From Desulfobotulus alkaliphilus (GTDB taxonomy: Bacteria; Desulfobacterota; Desulfobacteria; Desulfobacterales; ASO4-4), in assembly GCF_007830435.1 (NCBI RefSeq), contig NZ_VLLC01000002.1, positions 183,549-247,548 on the forward strand: a stretch of DNA of 64,000 bases, written 5' to 3'. Below the pieces are notes generated by a model that made no database searches, was not told where the DNA came from, and was given only the letters and a program-made list of their open reading frames with translations. Both the position numbers and the translations under genes were made by a program. Below, piece by piece: positions 16,109 through 24,796 of the stretch; positions within the stretch are counted from its first letter, which is position 1, and every line of letters starts with the position of its first letter.

Positions 16109-19075
16109 TTATGTACAATCCATAAGAATTCTGCGGGCTGCAGCAATGCGTTTTCCAAGGATGGCTGCCCCTTCAATTCCAAGAATTTCTCCGCTGTAAT
16201 CTCCCCTGTCCAGGGCAGCGGCCTGGGCTGCATGGGCCTCGGCCATCCATGGATAGCCTGAGGATCTGCTTTTTTCCGCTGCATCCACTTCTTCAAGAAA
16301 AGCAAAGGCATCCACATCAAGGGGGCTCAGGGAAAGGATTCCGTTGCTGAGTACAAGGCTGCTAACCGCAGCTTTTCCCAGTTTTTCCGAAAGGAGCTTT
16401 CTGAGACGCAGCAGGGCGGTATCCAGGGATGTCCGGGCAGATTCCGCCATCACATGGGGCCAGAGTTTTTCCTGAATCGTGGAGACGGCCACGCTGTGGC
16501 CCGGAGCAAGGATGAGCAGTCCGAGAAGACTGCGGTGAAGGGGAGAAAAATCCGATGCAGTCATGCATTTTTCACCGTAGCAGAGTGTGAAACTTCCCAT
16601 CAGGCGTATTTTCATCAGGGGAGCTGCTTTATTTTTGGCATCAAAGGCCATGCCCAGTACTTCTTTAGCCAGAATGGCTGTTCTTTGTCTCAGGATGCCC
16701 TGTTCCATGGCCAGCTCCAGAAGTTCCGGCAACCAGCAGGGGGTAAAAATAAAGTGGGGTGCATTCCGAATTTCCGACAGTTTCAGGGCTTCTTCAAGAT
16801 GAAGGCATGCTTTGTCCTTTCTTCCTTTGCGCAAATGCAGGAGACTCAGCATCCAGAAGGCCCCTTCCCGGAGGCAGACTTCTTCTGGTACGAGCCTTTG
16901 TTTAAGAATCCTGTGCAGCCTGCCCAGGGCATCTTCTTCTCTGCCGCAAAGTACGGAGACGGTTCCGGTCATAAGAAGATTCATCATTTGAAAAAAGGCA
17001 TTGCCACCTTCTGTCTGGGCTTTTTCCGAAAGCGCCGCCACTCTGAGGGCCTCTTCCTTTTTTCCGCCAAGGGCGAGGGCCCATGCCCTGTACTGGAGAA
17101 ATTCTCCCCCCAGGGAGGCTTGCCCTGCCATACGGGGATCCTGCAGCCTTACGGCAGCCAGTGCTTCTGCCTGATCATAAAGTCCTTTTTGTACAAGGAA
17201 GCTGATTTCCCGGATACGGATGAAGGGTACTGCCAGCGTCTGCTCCAGAAGGGGAGGGGGCATGCGGAGAATATGGCTGCTTTCCCGGGCAAAGGCTGCT
17301 TCCATACCACAGAGTCCAAGGGTATTGGCCCTTGCAAATCGCAGGGAGAAGGCACTCCAGGTGGAAATTCCCGGATCAGCCAGAAGGGCATGTCCCCTTT
17401 CGGAGATATCAAGGGCGGTTCTGTGTCTTCCGGTCATGGCTTCGCCATGGGTAAGGATGGCGGTGAGTTCGGCTTCTATGGAGACAAGGGAGGCTGGCAG
17501 TTTCCGGTCAAGGACAGGGGCTACCTTTTCCTGAACCATTTTTCGTGAAAAGGCATGGAGGATGGCAAACTGCCCCCATCCCAGTGCCACAAGGAGATGA
17601 TCCACTTCTGACAGACAGAGGTCCGGATGCCTCAGAAGTTCCTTCATGCGGAGAAAAAGTTTGTCTGGATGGTCATAAAGGGGATCACCGAAAAGGCGTT
17701 TTCGTATCATGAGTATCAGTGTCCGCAGCTCTCCTGTGGGGTGCTCTTTGTCGGCAAAGCCCTTTTCTGATGTATGAAGAAGTCGCGCCGTTGTTTCAGG
17801 GGGGGATTCCGCCATGGAGAAAAAAGCCAGCGCCAGCGCCAGTGTGGGGTATTCTTCGGATGTTTCAAATGCGGCCAGATGGGATGCAATGCGGGCATCC
17901 TGCCGCAGCTCCATAAATCTTTGGAAGCAGGTGTCCATAAGTCGTTCAGCACCTTCTCCATCCCCTGTCAGGGTAAAACATCTCAATGCTTCGGTAAGAA
18001 GCCCTTTTTCTTCATGCCAGCGGGCCATGGCCGCAAAAAAACTTCTTCGGATGCCAAGAGGTTCTTCAAGGTCTCTTTTATTCTGAAGAAAATCCCGGAT
18101 AAGATGGTGAAAGGCGCAGGTGTCCGTTCCCGTTTGCTGCAGCAGAAGGCCTTCTTCTCCAAGTTCTTGAAAGATGGCAGGAAATTCATTGTCCGGAGCC
18201 AGTTCTTCAACCATGGCAAGGGGGATACGTTCTAAAGCACTGAGGCAGAGGACAAAACTTCTGCGCAGGCCCGTGAGACGGCCAAGGAAGGTGTCGTGGA
18301 AAAAACGCTGAAGATCGGTATCCCGAAAGATTTCTTCCCTGAGAAAAGGGCTGCCTTTGACCCTCTGCCGTGCAGAGGCAACGGCCATGGCCCATCCCCG
18401 GGTGGTTTTAAAGATATGCTCAGCGGTTTCCGGAGTGATGGGGATGCCGTAAACATTTTTGTAGAGTCTGTGTATTTCGCTCTGGGCCATGGAAAGCCGG
18501 TCCATGGAAAGCCGTGGAAAATCTCCTGCATCAAGTCCTGCGGCCAGAGGTTCCGGAAGGGTGCGGGAAAGCCAGAGCAGCCGGATATGCCGGGGTCTCT
18601 GTGCAGCCATGGCTTCCAAAAGGGGCTGGCTGGCGGCATGGGCAGCAAGGTGCAGGTCATCCAGCACAATGAGGATATCCGGGGTGTGGCGGGTAAGGGC
18701 GGCATAATAGGAAAGGGCAAATTTTTCTGGCCCCTGCAGCATCAGTTCGGCTCTCTGGGCCCGTGTGCGCAGCCCTTCGTCCTGCCAGTCCCTGAGGGTG
18801 GCATGGGTGGCAAGGAGAAGATCGGTGGCCAGCACCGAAGGATCTGCATCCTCAGAATCGCAGGAAAGCCAGATAACGGGATCCGCATTGGCAATCTGGG
18901 CGGCAAAGGTGGTTTTTCCCTGACCTGCCGGAGCCACAGCCGCAAGTCTTCCGGTTTCCTGAAGTACAGAACGGCCAAAATAAACCAGATCTTTTCTGAA
19001 AAGATACTGGTCCTGCCTGAGAACGGGAGGGGTGAACCGGCCTGATTCCATCGGGACAATACTCCGGACAGTCAT
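16109..19075 (-). CDS. Large ATPase transcriptional regulator (MalT/SARP-like)
   Basis: Cytosolic regulator of 988 aa. The N-terminus carries an STAND-type ATPase: Walker A APAGQGKTTFAAQ near residue 50, Walker B ILIVLDDLHLA near 135. The middle 600 residues are helical repeats. The C-terminus has an OmpR/SARP-type winged helix (KIRLMGSFTLCYGEKCMTAS to LLRLRKLLSEKLG, about residues 830-920). Only about 65 residues of a possible BTAD domain follow, shorter than usual. The stop is clear, with no evidence of frameshift. ATG 19075 has GGAGG 12 bases upstream; ATG 19051 is an alternative. Target genes are unknown; the neighbouring lipoprotein is a candidate. Confidence 0.78.
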   Translation of the reverse strand: MTVRSIVPMESGRFTPPVLRQDQYLFRKDLVYFGRSVLQETGRLAAVAPAGQGKTTFAAQIANADPVIWLSCDSEDADPSVLATDLLLATHATLRDWQDEGLRTRAQRAELMLQGPEKFALSYYAALTRHTPDILIVLDDLHLAAHAASQPLLEAMAAQRPRHIRLLWLSRTLPEPLAAGLDAGDFPRLSMDRLSMAQSEIHRLYKNVYGIPITPETAEHIFKTTRGWAMAVASARQRVKGSPFLREEIFRDTDLQRFFHDTFLGRLTGLRRSFVLCLSALERIPLAMVEELAPDNEFPAIFQELGEEGLLLQQTGTDTCAFHHLIRDFLQNKRDLEEPLGIRRSFFAAMARWHEEKGLLTEALRCFTLTGDGEGAERLMDTCFQRFMELRQDARIASHLAAFETSEEYPTLALALAFFSMAESPPETTARLLHTSEKGFADKEHPTGELRTLILMIRKRLFGDPLYDHPDKLFLRMKELLRHPDLCLSEVDHLLVALGWGQFAILHAFSRKMVQEKVAPVLDRKLPASLVSIEAELTAILTHGEAMTGRHRTALDISERGHALLADPGISTWSAFSLRFARANTLGLCGMEAAFARESSHILRMPPPLLEQTLAVPFIRIREISFLVQKGLYDQAEALAAVRLQDPRMAGQASLGGEFLQYRAWALALGGKKEEALRVAALSEKAQTEGGNAFFQMMNLLMTGTVSVLCGREEDALGRLHRILKQRLVPEEVCLREGAFWMLSLLHLRKGRKDKACLHLEEALKLSEIRNAPHFIFTPCWLPELLELAMEQGILRQRTAILAKEVLGMAFDAKNKAAPLMKIRLMGSFTLCYGEKCMTASDFSPLHRSLLGLLILAPGHSVAVSTIQEKLWPHVMAESARTSLDTALLRLRKLLSEKLGKAAVSSLVLSNGILSLSPLDVDAFAFLEEVDAAEKSRSSGYPWMAEAHAAQAAALDRGDYSGEILGIEGAAILGKRIAAARRILMDCT

Positions 19076-19249
19076 GATTCGGGGAAGCCTCCGGAAAAGT
19101 TATTTTGTTGTTTAGCAAGTCATTTGCAGGATTCTGATTTTATCGTGTGGAGGTTTGTGTCACTTGAAAACTGACTGAAAGCTTACTCGAAATGGGGTGA
19201 CATGTAAAATCAATATGTTGAATTGGGGGGAGAAGGGGGCATGAACAGC

Positions 19250-19310
19250 AGGAAACACCATCGGATTAAAGAAGAAACAGCGATGGGTGTTTCCTGTGTT
19301 TTTTTATTTC
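19250..19310. terminator. Hairpin downstream of the nitroreductase
   Basis: AGGAAACACCATCG and CGATGGGTGTTTCCT form a 14-bp stem with one bulge. A TGTGTTTTTTTATTT run follows on the plus strand only. It sits just past the minus-strand stop at 19304 and may stabilise or end that transcript. Confidence 0.45.
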
Positions 19311-20134
19311 CAGGTAATGGCCGCAGCCTCTCTGGGCGGGATGCGGTGATATCTGAAGCGGGGAGTTCCCACAAGTACGGCCCCATGGTTGTTGACACCC
19401 TTGGGCAGTGCCAGTGCTTCTTTCAGCGGGGGCCAGAAGGTGGCAGCGATGTTGAAGAATCCGGCCCAGCAGGTCCCAAGGCCCATGGAAGGTGCTGCCA
19501 CTTCCAGATAGGCAAGGGCGGTGGCACAGTCGATGGCCGCTGTGGGGGCGGCCTTGTGGGCGCAGGCAATGACAATATGGGGGGCATCCCTGCAGATCAC
19601 GTCCAGCCCCAGATCAAAACCGGCAACGGTTTCTTCCAGATGAAAGGCCTTGGCCATGGCGGGCTGTTCCTTGATCATGTAGCGCATCCAGTCTGCGACC
19701 ATGGCGGTGAGGCGACGGACCTCATCCGTATCATAAATGACCTGCCATTGAACGCAGCGGCTGTTATGGCCCGTGGGCGCACAACTGGCCGTCTGAAGCA
19801 GCTCTTCCAGACGGGCTTTGTCCACGCTTTCTTTTTTGTAGTTACGGATGGACCGGCGGGTGGCCAGCAGATGTTTTGTGGCTTTTTCACCGGGAAGCAG
19901 CTCCCTGTCCACGGGAATGCAGTCTTCGGGCGCCAGAAAATTCAGGCGGATGGCGGCTGTCGGGCATACGGAGACACAGTGACCGCAGCGGATGCACAGG
20001 GCTTCCCCCCCCGGCACCAGTGCGGGCATTTCTCCTTTTTTGGGAAAGCCCAGGATTTTAACGGGGCATTCTGCGGCGCAGATGCCGTCTTTGTTGCAGA
20101 GATCCGGATCAATGGTGACAAAAGCAGTGCTCAT
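19304..20134 (-). CDS. Nitroreductase-family flavoprotein with N-terminal ferredoxin domain
   Basis: Cytosolic oxidoreductase of 276 aa. Residues 1-65 form a two-cluster ferredoxin. The second cluster motif is complete (CIRCGHCVSVCP). The first reads CNKDGICAAECP, with Asp16 where the second cysteine normally stands, a CxxDxxC pattern known from Asp-ligated clusters such as Pyrococcus furiosus ferredoxin. Residues about 85-276 are an FMN nitroreductase fold (ATRRSIRNYKKESVDK; SCAPTGHNSRCVQWQVI; AAPSMGLGTCWAGFF; LVGTPRFRYHRIPPRE). The electron donor would be the internal clusters rather than NAD(P)H. The physiological substrate is unknown. Element A lies 99 bases upstream. Confidence 0.88.
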   Translation of the reverse strand: MSTAFVTIDPDLCNKDGICAAECPVKILGFPKKGEMPALVPGGEALCIRCGHCVSVCPTAAIRLNFLAPEDCIPVDRELLPGEKATKHLLATRRSIRNYKKESVDKARLEELLQTASCAPTGHNSRCVQWQVIYDTDEVRRLTAMVADWMRYMIKEQPAMAKAFHLEETVAGFDLGLDVICRDAPHIVIACAHKAAPTAAIDCATALAYLEVAAPSMGLGTCWAGFFNIAATFWPPLKEALALPKGVNNHGAVLVGTPRFRYHRIPPREAAAITWK

Positions 20135-20232
20135 GGTTTTCCTTTCCAGTGGTTTCGGGAACAGAAGGAAGGATTTTAAAAGCCAACCTTAATTGAATAT
20201 GTATATAATATGGTTTTTTCACATAGGCAAAT

Positions 20233-20457
20233 CTGATTACTACCCTGACTCAGCCACAGCTTGCTGGTCTGGTTGTTGTCAGGCCCATGGTAGCGAGCTT
20301 TAATGCGGGCAGGCGCAAGGCCTGCCCTTAACGCTTGGTTTTTACGGCCCTGTTTTTTGTAGGGGCACCCTTTACGGGTGCCCGCAAACAAGCGTAAAAT
20401 CTGGTCATATAATTTCTATGATTAAGGTTCATATGGCTAAAAGACAGTGGTAATCAC
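20233..20457 (+). mobile_element. MITE-like element, family 1, copy A
   Basis: A 225-bp non-coding element. The left end CTGATTACTACCCTGACTCA mirrors the right end (reverse complement GTGATTACCACTGTCTTT), giving imperfect terminal inverted repeats. It is flanked by exact 10-bp direct repeats ATAGGCAAAT at 20223-20232 and 20458-20467, extending to 13 bp (CACATAGGCAAAT) by overlap with the end. Inside are GC hairpins (GGGCAGGCGCAAGGCCTGCCC region; GGGGCACCCTTTACGGGTGCCC region). Copies B and C lie at 57.5 and 58.7 kb. Confidence 0.82.
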
Positions 20458-20504
20458 ATAGGCAAATAAAGGCTTTTAATGCTGACCTTTAAAGATCGCA
20501 GGCA

Positions 20505-20711
20505 TCAGGAGATACGCTGCTGCATTTTCCTTTTCATATCATGGAAAATATAGGCCATCATGCCCAGAATAAAGGTGCTGCCCGGTGTAAAGGTACAGAT
20601 GGCCCTGTATCCGAACAGGCATTCTTTGGATGCCTCGGCGCGGGGAATCAGGGTGAGGACGGCAAGGATTCCGCAGAGGACAGCGGCAAGGGTAAAAAGA
20701 CGGGGGATCAT
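20505..20711 (-). CDS. Small membrane protein, 68 aa
   Basis: Unrecognised protein, supported by AAGGAGA six bases before ATG 20711 and by composition. A hydrophobic helix lies at residues 5-24 (LFTLAAVLCGILAVLTLIPR), followed by a loop with two cysteines (KECLFGYRAICTFTPG). A second helix (STFILGMMAYIFHD) leads to a basic tail (MKRKMQQRIS). It lies 12 bases downstream of the HAD phosphatase on the same strand, so the two are probably cotranscribed. Confidence 0.65.
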   Translation of the reverse strand: MIPRLFTLAAVLCGILAVLTLIPRAEASKECLFGYRAICTFTPGSTFILGMMAYIFHDMKRKMQQRIS

Positions 20712-20723
20712 GGGGGTCTCCTT

Positions 20724-21194
20724 TTAATCTCTCAAGGTTGCCGTAAGACGTAAGGGATGCAGAAGCAGGTCCAGGGCATCGCAGATATGGGTACTTGTGA
20801 GGTCTGCATGCAGCAGGGCCTGACTGCTTGCCCCTTCCTTCATCAAAATGGCGATGCCGATACGGGCGGTCTGCAGCATGGCAGCGTCATTGCGGCCGTT
20901 GCCCATGGCAATGACGCTGTCCTTTCCAAGACTTTCCACATACTCTTTTTTGGCCTGCCCCTGATTTCCCGGCGGGATGGGAACAATGCTGAGGGGCAGG
21001 CCATCAAGGGCCTTTTCCACAGAACCGAAGGTGTCTGCGGTGACCACATGGATTCTGATGCTTTCGGAGAGCTGTTGCAGGCGTTCTTTTACGCCGTTGA
21101 GGAGTTTTCCATCCTGGGCCAGCGTACCATTATAATCAAGGACAAGGTGAAAGGCTTTTACTTTTCCAAAGCCTGGGATATCAATGGTAAACAT
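20724..21194 (-). CDS. HAD-family phosphatase, soluble P-type-ATPase-like
   Basis: Cytosolic hydrolase of 156 aa. ATG 21194 is chosen over GTG 21212 because AAGGA sits six bases upstream. It keeps HAD motifs: motif I LVLDYNGTLAQDG, where the usual DxD is DxN, motif II HVVTADTFG, and motif IV GNGRNDAAML. The small size without a cap domain, and the DYNGTLA motif with asparagine in the +2 position, resemble the P-type ATPase phosphorylation core (DKTGT) and the archaeal soluble proteins related to it. The substrate is unknown. The region upstream contains an inverted repeat and a 9-bp tandem array. Confidence 0.82.
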   Translation of the reverse strand: MFTIDIPGFGKVKAFHLVLDYNGTLAQDGKLLNGVKERLQQLSESIRIHVVTADTFGSVEKALDGLPLSIVPIPPGNQGQAKKEYVESLGKDSVIAMGNGRNDAAMLQTARIGIAILMKEGASSQALLHADLTSTHICDALDLLLHPLRLTATLRD

Positions 21195-21247
21195 TTTTTT
21201 CCTTGAAGGCACAAAGGCCTTTTTAAAGTTGTGAAGTTTTTAAGGTT

Positions 21248-21343
21248 ATTAAGGGCCTGTAAAATAATAACAGGGCTATTTTACCTGGGTTTTGGAATAA
21301 TTGAATATAAATAATTGGCCATGTTATTGTATTACAGGCCTTA
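21248..21343. repeat. Long inverted repeat (about 21-bp arms)
   Basis: AAGGGCCTGTAAAATAATAA at 21248 and its near reverse complement TTATTGTATTACAGGCCTT ending at 21343 face each other across about 50 bases of AT-rich DNA. It could act as a bidirectional terminator or be a small MITE relic between the HAD gene and menA. Confidence 0.6.
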
Positions 21344-21354
21344 AGGTCATTAAA

Positions 21355-21403
21355 GTCCTTAGGGTCCTTAAAGACCTTAAAGACCTTAAAGACCTTAGAT
21401 CTT
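21355..21403. repeat. Short tandem array of CCTTAAAGA
   Basis: Three perfect copies of the 9-mer CCTTAAAGA follow two degenerate ones (CCTTAGGGT type), immediately after the inverted repeat. A variable-number repeat is possible. Confidence 0.7.
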
Positions 21404-21423
21404 AGGCACAGGCAGGAGAGATA

Positions 21424-22305
21424 CTATCCTGCCACCATGGCGGTTGCGTAAAGAAGGCAGAAGAAAAAGGACAGTTTTGCCGTGTCTGCCAGCACCTCGT
21501 TTAAAAGTCTGCCATCCATGTGCCACAGGGACTGAATGACAAAAATGGCCTTGGGAAAGGAGAGGAAGACCAGCAGCATCCAGGTGTTGGTTTTCAGGGC
21601 AAGGACGAGGGGGAAGACATAGGCCCCTGTCACAAGGGCTGTGAAAAAATAGCGGCTTGGAATGGCTCCCATGCGCACGGCAAGGGTGCGTTTTCCCGTG
21701 GCCGCATCGCTGTCAATATCCCGGATGTTGTTCACCGACAAAATGGCGGCAATGAGAAGTCCCGCAGGCAGGGAAGCGACAAAGGCCTGCGCAGAGAATT
21801 CAAGGGCCATAACCCAGGTGGTGCCGCAGACGGCCACGGGTCCGAAGAAAAGAAAGGCTGCGGCTTCCCCAAGGCCCTTTTCCGTCATGGGAAAGGGGCC
21901 TGCGGAATAGCCCAGCACACCGATAAAAGAAAAAACAGCGATGAAAAAAGCCGGAGTGCCGCCCCGGAAAATCAGATAGAGTCCGGAAAAAAGGGCCAGA
22001 ACCATACACAGGACCATGGCCGCCAGAACTTTTTTTCCATCGATCAGACCGCTCTGGGTGACCCGCAGGGGGCCTAAGCGGTTTTCATTGTCATGGCCTG
22101 CCTTTGCATCAAAATAGTCGTTGGCAAGATTGACGGCAATCTGCAGCAGCAGGGCCGTTGTCAGGGCAAGAAGGCCGGATATGAAATGGCATTTTTCCAT
22201 GCCGTATGCAGCGGCAATGCCAAGGATGACAGGACCTAAGGCTGCGGGCAGGGTTTTGGGTCTTGTGGCCAGAATCCAGGCCTCTTTTTCAGAAATGGTA
22301 TTCAT
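21424..22305 (-). CDS. menA: 1,4-dihydroxy-2-naphthoate polyprenyltransferase
   Basis: Inner-membrane UbiA-family enzyme of 293 aa that prenylates DHNA in menaquinone synthesis. Start ATG 22305 overlaps the upstream permease stop (ATGA). The first prenyl-diphosphate motif is NLANDYFDAKAGHD; the second is RDIDSDAATGKRTLAVRMG. The N-terminus AWILATRPKTLPAALGPVIL is diagnostic of MenA. About nine helices are present. It is the last gene of an operon with an ABC transporter, an unexplained pairing: the transporter might bring in a precursor or be unrelated. Confidence 0.92.
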   Translation of the reverse strand: MNTISEKEAWILATRPKTLPAALGPVILGIAAAYGMEKCHFISGLLALTTALLLQIAVNLANDYFDAKAGHDNENRLGPLRVTQSGLIDGKKVLAAMVLCMVLALFSGLYLIFRGGTPAFFIAVFSFIGVLGYSAGPFPMTEKGLGEAAAFLFFGPVAVCGTTWVMALEFSAQAFVASLPAGLLIAAILSVNNIRDIDSDAATGKRTLAVRMGAIPSRYFFTALVTGAYVFPLVLALKTNTWMLLVFLSFPKAIFVIQSLWHMDGRLLNEVLADTAKLSFFFCLLYATAMVAG

Positions 22306-23066
22306 CCCGTGTCCTTGATGAAAAGATGGGGGGCAAATTTTCTTTCGATGATGCGGATGAGACCGTAAAGAAGGCTGCCCAGCAGCCCCATGGCAAGGAT
22401 GCCTGTGTACATCTCCGGATAGCGCAGCACCTGATAGGTTTCCACCACAATATAGTAACCAAGGCCCCACTGGGTCAGGGCCTGTTCTGCAATGAAAAGA
22501 ACGGCCACGGCCGTTCCCACGGAAACCCGAAGGGCCGTGAGAATGGCGGGAAGTGTGGCGGGCAGATAAACAAAGCGGAAAAGCGCCCGCCTTCCGGCCC
22601 CAAGGGATCGCACCGATGCAATGAGTTCCGGCGTGAGTCCGGCGGCTTCATCCCTGACCACCACAAGGATCTGGAAAAAAAGAATTAAAGAGATGAGAAA
22701 AATTTTGGAAAAATCCGTAATGCCCATGAGCACATAGATAACCGGCAGAAAAACGATTTTGGGTACGGGATATAAAATGGTGATTACAGGGGAAAAAAAG
22801 CGGTTGATGTGGGGAGACTGGCCCAGTACCAGCCCCAGAGGGGCGGCAGTACATACGGCAATGAGGATGGCAAGGATGACCCGGCCCGCACTGGCCATGA
22901 AGTGCAGGCCCAGATCTCCCCACAGGTGCTGAAAAAAAAGGGGCAGAACCGTTACCGGGCCGGGAAGAATGGGCCGGTCCAGTGCCATGGCCCCGGCCTG
23001 CCAGAAAAGAAGAAGGGCGGCAAGACCTGCGGCAGGTTCCAGTATGCCTTTTGTGCAGGATCTCAT
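22302..23066 (-). CDS. NitT/TauT-type ABC transporter permease
   Basis: Inner-membrane permease of 254 aa. ATG 23066 overlaps the ATPase stop by four bases (ATGA), so a longer frame is not used. It has six predicted helices. The ATPase-contact EAA loop reads DEAAGLTPELIASVRSLGAG, and FRFVYLPATLPAILTALRVS follows, as in permeases of the nitrate/sulfonate/taurine/thiamine-precursor group. Substrate cannot be read from sequence. Confidence 0.88.
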   Translation of the reverse strand: MRSCTKGILEPAAGLAALLLFWQAGAMALDRPILPGPVTVLPLFFQHLWGDLGLHFMASAGRVILAILIAVCTAAPLGLVLGQSPHINRFFSPVITILYPVPKIVFLPVIYVLMGITDFSKIFLISLILFFQILVVVRDEAAGLTPELIASVRSLGAGRRALFRFVYLPATLPAILTALRVSVGTAVAVLFIAEQALTQWGLGYYIVVETYQVLRYPEMYTGILAMGLLGSLLYGLIRIIERKFAPHLFIKDTG

Positions 23067-23848
23067 TGGAGGCCTCCCATGGCCTGACGCACCCCTTTGC
23101 ACATGGCATTGAAATCCTTATGGGTTCGGGGATCTTTTTCCAGTGCCACAGGGTTTTTAAGAATCTGTGGTTTGTGGTTGGTTCCTGCTCTGGCCACAAG
23201 GATTTTTTCTCCGAGGATGACGGCTTCAGCAATATCATGGGTAACGGTGATGCGGGTGATGGATTCCCTTCGGCCAAGCCGTATCATCAGGCCCTGAAGT
23301 TCTTCCCTGATGGGGGGATCCAGTGCGGAGAAGGGCTCGTCCATGAGCAGCAGGTCGGGTTTCATGACCATGGTCCGGGCAATGGCGGCCCGCTGGCGCT
23401 GTCCTCTGGAAAGCTGGGCCGGATACAGCGCTTCTTTTCCCTCAAGCCCGAGGCGCTGTATCCACCGGGATACGGTTTTTTTCTGTTTTTCCCCATCGTG
23501 CTCCCATCCTCTGGGGGCATGCCTGCCATCGGCACCGTAATAGCGGCGGATGTTCAGGCCCAAGGCCACATTGTCTGCCACCGTAGCCCATGGCAGCAGG
23601 CCATGATCCTGAAATACCAGCCCGCTTTCCGGCCTTGGTCGTTGCAGTGGTCGGCCTTCAATCTCAATACTTCCCCTGCGGGGTTTCTGCAGCCCTGCCA
23701 TGAGAGAAAGCAGGGTGGATTTACCGCAGCCCGAAGGCCCGATGAGGGTCCAGGATTCCCCTCTGGGTATGGTCAGGGAAAAATTCTCAAAAAGAAGGGG
23801 TTTCCCGGAGTATCCGAAGAAAAGCTGATGAATGCGGATCATGCTCAT
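23063..23848 (-). CDS. ABC transporter ATP-binding protein (NitT/TauT type)
   Basis: Cytosolic ATPase subunit of 261 aa. Walker A GPSGCGKST (about residue 38), Q-loop LVFQDHGLLPWATV, signature LSRGQRQRAAIARTM, Walker B DLLLMDEPFSALD and the switch histidine ITVTHDIAEA are all present. An insertion near residues 95-120 (YYGADGRHAPRGWEHDGEKQ) is longer than usual. The start lies two bases after the binding-protein stop. The order binding protein, ATPase, permease, menA is compact. Confidence 0.9.
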   Translation of the reverse strand: MSMIRIHQLFFGYSGKPLLFENFSLTIPRGESWTLIGPSGCGKSTLLSLMAGLQKPRRGSIEIEGRPLQRPRPESGLVFQDHGLLPWATVADNVALGLNIRRYYGADGRHAPRGWEHDGEKQKKTVSRWIQRLGLEGKEALYPAQLSRGQRQRAAIARTMVMKPDLLLMDEPFSALDPPIREELQGLMIRLGRRESITRITVTHDIAEAVILGEKILVARAGTNHKPQILKNPVALEKDPRTHKDFNAMCKGVRQAMGGLQ

Positions 23849-23850
23849 GG

Positions 23851-24780
23851 TCAGGGAGTGATCCCTTCGGGGAAAGCCATGTTGTCTTCATATTTCATGG
23901 CCTGATTTACAAGGCCCTGCCCAAGCATCCAGTTCATCATGTCCTGCCACTGTTCCTGTGAAGGGAGCTCCGCCACGGGAAAGGGCGGGATGGGATAGCT
24001 TTTCTGCACCTGCGGCGGTGTCCGTACCTTCTGGATGAAAAGTTCCCTGAAGGCTTCGGGATTCTGGTTGATGTCTTCTGCCGCCCTGTTCCAGGCCGAA
24101 AGAAAGGCTTGGGTTTTGGCCCTGTTTTCCCGGATGATAGCTGTGCCAAAGCTGAGAACGCTGGCGCTGTAAAAGGGGGCCGAAAGATCGTTGGCAATTT
24201 CAACGGCTCCCTGATCCATGGCGGCAAAGGCCAGGGGATCGGGCATGACGGCCGCTTCCAGCCGGCCCTGCATCAGAAGCTGAAAACGTTCCGGTATGGC
24301 AGGAACGGAGCGTTTGAGGATATCTTCTTCTTTCAGTCCGGCATTCTGCAGCATGCGGTCTGTGAGGTATTCAATGATGGTATGGCGGCTGATGCCTGTG
24401 GGAACGCCCTTCAGGTCTTCGGGGCCTGTGTGGGAGCTGCCCGGCCGGGCCAGAATGCGGAAGAGGGGGGAGGCGTCCATGGGCTTTCTTGCAATCTGAA
24501 GCACCTGCATGCGGATGCCATCCCGGTTGAAGATGGCAGTCCCGGCCATTTCATTGATCATGCCGTGGATGCGGCCCGCCTGCATGAGCTGATCCCGTTC
24601 CAGGGCACTGGCAACGGGTATGGCCTGCACACTTACTCCGGCCTCTTTGAAATAGCCTCTGCTTTCCGCCACATGGAAGGGGAGGGCATCGGGGATGGGC
24701 AGCAGGGCCACCCTGAGGGGCTTTGCCTGAACCATGGTGCAGAGGAAAAGGCCTGTGGCAAAAAACAGAAAAAAACGCAT
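23851..24780 (-). CDS. ABC transporter substrate-binding protein (NMT1/THI5-like)
   Basis: Periplasmic binding protein of 309 aa. ATG 24780 is chosen because AGGAG precedes it and a signal peptide (MRFFLFFATGLFLCTMVQA) follows. The mature fold reads LRVALLPIPDALPFHVAESR then GYFKEAGVSV, the usual start of NitT/TauT and NMT1 proteins, with FQLLMQGRLEAAVMPDP later. Two direct repeats of TTATACAAT lie just upstream (24797-24830). The ligand is unknown; proximity to menA hints at quinone or cofactor metabolism, but this is inference. Confidence 0.85.
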   Translation of the reverse strand: MRFFLFFATGLFLCTMVQAKPLRVALLPIPDALPFHVAESRGYFKEAGVSVQAIPVASALERDQLMQAGRIHGMINEMAGTAIFNRDGIRMQVLQIARKPMDASPLFRILARPGSSHTGPEDLKGVPTGISRHTIIEYLTDRMLQNAGLKEEDILKRSVPAIPERFQLLMQGRLEAAVMPDPLAFAAMDQGAVEIANDLSAPFYSASVLSFGTAIIRENRAKTQAFLSAWNRAAEDINQNPEAFRELFIQKVRTPPQVQKSYPIPPFPVAELPSQEQWQDMMNWMLGQGLVNQAMKYEDNMAFPEGITP

Positions 24781-24796
24781 GGCAGAAAAACTCCTG

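Noticed and set aside
21355-21403. CRISPR-like repeat array
   Set aside because: The unit is only 9 bp and directly tandem, with no spacers and no cas genes.
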